From a virus, in the IMG/VR virus record IMGVR_UViG_3300031857_000169, positions 1-62,896 of that record: a DNA stretch of 62,896 nucleotides. One strand, 5' to 3'. Below the pieces are notes generated by a model, which did no database searches, was not told the DNA's origin, and was given only the letters and a program-made list of their open reading frames with translations. How positions within the stretch are numbered: position 1 is the first letter of the stretch; each line of letters starts with the position of its first letter. This document shows positions 59,601 to 62,896 of this stretch, in pieces. The translations under genes and the position numbers were made by a program.

Positions 59601-62600
59601 TATAGTTTTCCATTATCAATTTGTTCTTGAATTTCACTATCCGTATATGTATCAAAAATTGTCAGTCCGTTAAAGAACAAATTAAAGTCATCAACAAGTT
59701 TAGGATAAAACCCCAAATTCATTTGTGTACCTGTAAGAAACCCAGAAACGATATCTCTTTGTAATGAAATATCAACAGGGTCTGTTGTTATATTTGTAAA
59801 ACCACTTAACGTATATACTTTTGAGATATCTTGTGTGATTGGGTCGTAATTTTCAGCGTAATTAAAATTATCCCAAGGAATCGTCATGTAATCAAATCCT
59901 GTCTCTACCCAACTTTTATATCTATTCCAAATTGAACCGTATTTGAGAACCCAAGCATATGGTAGTTTATGTACTGAACCAAATTTTTTAAATGTTGCAA
60001 ACATATAATCTAAATCAGTACTTACAGTATTACTATACGTTTTATATTTTTCTCTTAAAGTTGTTAATGGTAAAGAGTTTAAGAAAAGGTAAGCTGCTTC
60101 TCTAAATGGGTACTGATTGAATTCTCTAAAATTTTGTACCCCTTTTATTATTGAATTAACAAAATATGGAGTATTTAACATGGATGTTGTTTGTTCTCCA
60201 ATCAATTGATTGTCATATTCTATATAATTGATATTACCTTCTGTTATATGTTGTTTATCAAAGTTTTTTGATTTATCCTCATAGTAAGCTTTTAGAGTTT
60301 CCTTATTTGTTATCTCAATTGATGGGTCATTTACGTTTGTTTGATAAAAATATGTAAAAGGTCTTACAAAAAAAGAATCACTCGCATCTGTAAAATTTGC
60401 GGTTTGTACAATTTTGGTGTTATAAAAAATGGTTTTTGTTGTATTGAAAGCTAAATTAGTATCTCCACTTATTGTTGCGGAATCTGCTAAACTTTCATTA
60501 ACCCAATCTTCATTCACATATGGATAAATGTCTGTTTGGTCAAAACCATTATTCTTTGTTGACTCTAAAAAATTTATTACATTTTCACTTGTTCCAATTA
60601 AATCTTGTTTTATAGGATCAAATGAAGAAATATAATACGGAGTTTCAGTCACACTTTGTAAATATGGTGTATTGTATATACCTCTACTAAAGTTTTGCCA
60701 ACTTTCACCAGCACCATCATTAGATATGTGTCTTAAAATTAATTCAAAATTTTTAGCGTTAAAATTGTAATTTTTAAGTATCTGTATTAAAAATGGATTA
60801 TCTGTTTTGAGTGCATTTTTGATATTTTGTGCTTCCATATCAATTAACACTTTGTATACACTGTTATCCCTACTTCCAAATCTGTTTAATTTAGAATAAA
60901 ATGCGTAAGTAATAACTCTTTCGTATATTTCATATATAAATTTAACATCTTCTAAGCTTGAGTATATCGTATAAGTAAGTGGATATTCTACCGTATTTAG
61001 AGACGTGAATGGTAAATTTTGTGTTTGATTTTGAGTTATAACAAAATTTGCTGGCGTATTTCTTAATATAAACCCATTCAAATATTCTTCCACAAACTCA
61101 ACTTCCGGCCAAATTGTATAATCATTAGAACCTGTTTCTGTTGGGTAATCGCCTGGATATTTTACCTGATAACTTGTTTTAGTAGGGTTTGATGTATCCT
61201 CAACAATAAATTGAGGCCATGGATAAACAGGAGAAGTTGCCCTTGATATTTTAGGTCTATCAACAGATGCACTATTTGACACACTTTCCAATATCACTCT
61301 TCTTCTTGTTGGGTCATCTCTTTTGTTCCACGCACTTTTATGTACATCATCCATAAGTCTCAGAAAAGCTTCAGCATTTGCCAATATTATACCAACCATA
61401 TTATTTATAGTAGGTTTAAATCCTAAATTTAATTCTAAGGTTTCCTTTAATGATTCAGTAAGCGCACTTTCAATTTCTGTTTTTTTTGTTTTAAGTGCTG
61501 TTTCTAAATCACTTATCTTTTCTAAAAATGATTTATTACCTTGACTAATACCTTCAAATATAAAATAATCGTTTGTTGGTAATTCAGTTGTTTTTACATT
61601 ATTTTTGAATTCTACTAAGATAGGGTCTGTATCCCCTGAAGGGGTTGCATTATATCTCAATTGATACGATTTTTGATAATCTATTGGGTCAGCAGCAACC
61701 AACTTACTATCAATTTTATCAAAATAAAAATCTTCGAATTTTATATCTACAGGTATTACAGAATCTGTCTTAACGTTTGCTATTGTATAACTTTTACTCG
61801 AACCTGACGCTCCAAATGTTGGGTTATTACCTAATTTTTTATTATACTCATCAATAATACCTTTAAGATTATTAATCGCGGTTTCTCTTTTCTTGATATC
61901 AGTTTGTATCTCTTTTTTAAAAGGTATATTTTTTATATATTTAATACTATTATCTGAAGTGTAAGAACTGAGAAATAGAGAGTTTGGCTCATATAAGTTT
62001 GTTTTTAACCATGAATCGTCATTTCGATAAATCTTATCTTTGTAAGATGTAATGTCATTTAAAAAAACTTCACAGTTAGTTAAAGCACTAAGAGATTCTT
62101 GATTTTGATAACTATTCAAAATATCCGTTATAAATGTTTTCAACTTTTCTTTAAATTGATAAACGGTATATTCAGGTAAATTTTCATCTACAAGTTTTTT
62201 GTTCTTATATTCTTTGAAAACTTCTCTAATTTTTTGATATCCCTTTGTTAATTTTGCGGTTTGTCCTTCGTTTACATCTGTTACTTGTCCTGGTGTTGAG
62301 GTTACAACAGTATTAGCCTCATACATATGAGGTAACGCTAAACAATCTGAAAGTTTAATTTCATTCAAAACTGAAAAAATATAAGGATCAAATTTTAATT
62401 CAATTTCAAAATTTCCCGAATCTGCATCAAAAGAACTCTTGAAATCTGTTAACTGTAATTTATATTGAACTGCTTTACCATAGTATCCTTTAATCGTTAA
62501 TGTAAAAGGTGGATATGGGTATTGGAAAAATACTCCGTATGGTGAATTGTCTGCCAACTCAAATAAAGCTCTACCTCTAACATCAATTAAAGAAATTGTT

Positions 62601-62896
62601 ACTTGAGTTTTTAACGATAACTCAGTACTCACGTTTATTGACTTAATTCCTAATAAACCAGAGTCAACGACCTGATTTTGACCGTTACTCGTAAAAGTTT
62701 GATTCAAATAAAATTGGTCAGAATTTTTTGGGTCTTTAACTGCATATTGATTTGCTTGATTAACACCTTGACCTTTGAGAGTTCCTTTTCCTGTAAACTC
62801 GTCTAAATATGAATTATCATAAAACTTTTTATCACCAGGATTTAAAAAATTAATTTTTGCAACAGACACTGTTTGTAAATCGTTGTTGTGTGGAAC
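56630..62896 (-). CDS. Giant baseplate-hub/tail protein (probably partial at right edge)
   Basis: At least 2079 residues. A GTG at 62869 can start the protein, but the frame is open to the last base, so the true start may lie outside. The N-terminal 150 residues (S-I-N-V-S-T-E-L-S-L-K-T-Q-V-T-I-S-L-I-D-V-R-G-R-A-L-F-E, then P-P-F-T-L-T-I-K-G-Y-Y-G-K) resemble hub/gp27-type beta domains. Near residue 1790 there is L-F-S-G-P-Y-Q-I-T-K-V-S-H-R-I, a motif of tail hub and LysM-linked proteins. The remainder is unlike anything I recognise. As the largest gene of the window it likely builds the central spike or hub region. Confidence 0.7.
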   Translation of the reverse strand, partial: VPHNNDLQTVSVAKINFLNPGDKKFYDNSYLDEFTGKGTLKGQGVNQANQYAVKDPKNSDQFYLNQTFTSNGQNQVVDSGLLGIKSINVSTELSLKTQVTISLIDVRGRALFELADNSPYGVFFQYPYPPFTLTIKGYYGKAVQYKLQLTDFKSSFDADSGNFEIELKFDPYIFSVLNEIKLSDCLALPHMYEANTVVTSTPGQVTDVNEGQTAKLTKGYQKIREVFKEYKNKKLVDENLPEYTVYQFKEKLKTFITDILNSYQNQESLSALTNCEVFLNDITSYKDKIYRNDDSWLKTNLYEPNSLFLSSYTSDNSIKYIKNIPFKKEIQTDIKKRETAINNLKGIIDEYNKKLGNNPTFGASGSSKSYTIANVKTDSVIPVDIKFEDFYFDKIDSKLVAADPIDYQKSYQLRYNATPSGDTDPILVEFKNNVKTTELPTNDYFIFEGISQGNKSFLEKISDLETALKTKKTEIESALTESLKETLELNLGFKPTINNMVGIILANAEAFLRLMDDVHKSAWNKRDDPTRRRVILESVSNSASVDRPKISRATSPVYPWPQFIVEDTSNPTKTSYQVKYPGDYPTETGSNDYTIWPEVEFVEEYLNGFILRNTPANFVITQNQTQNLPFTSLNTVEYPLTYTIYSSLEDVKFIYEIYERVITYAFYSKLNRFGSRDNSVYKVLIDMEAQNIKNALKTDNPFLIQILKNYNFNAKNFELILRHISNDGAGESWQNFSRGIYNTPYLQSVTETPYYISSFDPIKQDLIGTSENVINFLESTKNNGFDQTDIYPYVNEDWVNESLADSATISGDTNLAFNTTKTIFYNTKIVQTANFTDASDSFFVRPFTYFYQTNVNDPSIEITNKETLKAYYEDKSKNFDKQHITEGNINYIEYDNQLIGEQTTSMLNTPYFVNSIIKGVQNFREFNQYPFREAAYLFLNSLPLTTLREKYKTYSNTVSTDLDYMFATFKKFGSVHKLPYAWVLKYGSIWNRYKSWVETGFDYMTIPWDNFNYAENYDPITQDISKVYTLSGFTNITTDPVDISLQRDIVSGFLTGTQMNLGFYPKLVDDFNLFFNGLTIFDTYTDSEIQEQIDNGKLYINLSESSLLNYDFGFDPSDQNRAMNISTLSTLVKDDKSEDYFITPSFGSSFNQTKYECFKGPDGQQKLKTEVKDNPAVFNGSVRAFWSLPNYGYFDNNRLAINSPNEYLKTVLKTSKNQENFSINGDTNGNVNFGPFVLSTRDIYTSIEEVFSVFERQVLDLFEEHFLNFSKSKYDYTNILKTPETNPASEDDILIKYRNFQLLATELFRIPGEDFINESVSDEALSKIKLTQLDNVYSLLNKFMNYDIMFNNGNPSFYNKKTFYSLSSSPLVDKLNPVSYNLSTPYALPYLGGTTTLAQSQNFYSDEWRALETYVGYSSIPNLVYTDNGSFITDFFIDLDIAFTVDNIKDFAPLVKIYATQKLEDNTLDEFKFRQILTNIIETNNLFKDDIINTLMEEVLKNLPNTVITPQPKKANYTGDIGRIEIWEKLKAMNDKWISGNDYKEFTLFEDFLFLDRASRNISSEVYCDVILWKDKLENSVLNTPDRQLGLILRELIQSSGFNIEEHAGYVNYYDVNDVTVRPNPSNQGSTSVANDLFGTFLNVDYRKSKTKMVCTFANEASKNLDIPNSDFRNDVFQLNRQSENPLVEDQSKKQDWGKSNKLVAFNLDIGRQNQGIFTSFSVNMNSGQKTAEEIRLANYTANQGGGINATPQSQSMYNFYKYRVYTCDVTMIGNALMQPKMYFNLRNVPLFSGPYQITKVSHRINAGTFSTSFSGTRQPVYEISTQDSYLQTIYKNFVTPLLTKAKTETEANISTNIIGEQSTKMNEVNGPNTPGPDSCSQDLASPFRALSYSASTATSGLSDTQIATDIKTTVNLLPTSSTLTQNQKVTLRYLTFLVGYISNYDGTTFKINASNFGNLQLNVSYSADSDKFIMDKTKHHFCQNMGGKQNVPVGYFTDVKDPMYVIANRFIALVRSGGDNILSNLTTNDLLNPSTVLIDYLAKTYITQWPNLVNDNVYSQLQPLDKTNLIKEVENCLSLAKTINLSS

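Noticed and set aside
1-62896. Prophage or temperate lifestyle
   Set aside because: No integrase, excisionase, repressor or attachment-site repeats were found, and the gene set is that of a lytic T4-like phage; the unseen rest of the genome could still change this.
1-62896. Shine-Dalgarno-based start selection
   Set aside because: Almost no gene has GGAG or AGGA 5-10 bases before the start; starts were chosen by overlaps, first ATG and protein features instead.

Overview
This window looks like part of the genome of a large, AT-rich, strictly lytic tailed phage (Caudoviricetes) with a T4-like contractile-tail plan, infecting a member of the Bacteroidota, probably a flavobacterium. The T4-like signature is a gp46/gp47 SbcCD-type pair, a primase, a gp41-type helicase, an Rnh-type 5' nuclease, UvsX, a gp32-like single-strand binder and baseplate proteins gp25 and gp6. 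The host call rests on SprB-type adhesin repeats in the tail fibres, a DUF5522-like Cys-rich protein, the near absence of Shine-Dalgarno sequences, and promoters of the Bacteroidota housekeeping type (TTTG, 19-21 bases, TAnnTTTG). No integrase, terminase, capsid or DNA polymerase gene lies in the window.

Layout (almost everything is on the minus strand). 1-2051: two probable virion-internal or structural proteins. 2053-5042: lysis-like cluster (two spanin-like membrane coiled-coil proteins, an amidase-type endolysin, a multi-pass membrane coiled-coil protein). 5109-7112: a small plus-strand gene, a candidate twin-hairpin small RNA, a structured 3' region and a sigma-factor operon. 7100-16612: DNA metabolism (gp46, gp47, beta-class methyltransferase, PD-(D/E)XK nuclease, primase) mixed with an RmlC-like epimerase and small unknowns. 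16698-18357: an inverted tail-fibre/adhesin cassette on the plus strand, followed by a RuvC-like resolvase. 19058-40588: a long tail-fibre and tail-appendage region of modular proteins built from Pro-Thr or poly-Thr linkers, Cys-rich knobs, SprB repeats and a PKD domain, with a glycosyltransferase embedded in it. 40581-48469: baseplate block (1835-residue protein, gp6-like, gp25-like). 48522-55555: DUF5522-like protein, class II ribonucleotide reductase and the replication/recombination block. 55662-62896: a Gly/Ala/Pro-rich protein, a small unknown and a very large baseplate-hub-like protein that is open to the right edge.

Three observations stand out. First, at least five otherwise unrelated proteins share a short amphipathic N-terminal helix ending in an [IL]-x-E site, the cleavage consensus of T4-type prohead proteases; these may be capsid-targeting sequences for a set of internal, co-injected proteins. 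Second, between two convergent genes there is a candidate small RNA of about 65 nt made of two adjacent hairpins with nearly identical CAGAA loops, under a consensus host promoter. Third, an ATATTTAT-type element sits 4-33 bases before the start codon of 13 genes on both strands, a candidate phage (late) promoter for the phage-encoded sigma factor. Starts given here differ from the longest open frame where the first codon was a TTG or where an ATG overlapping the previous stop codon fits better.
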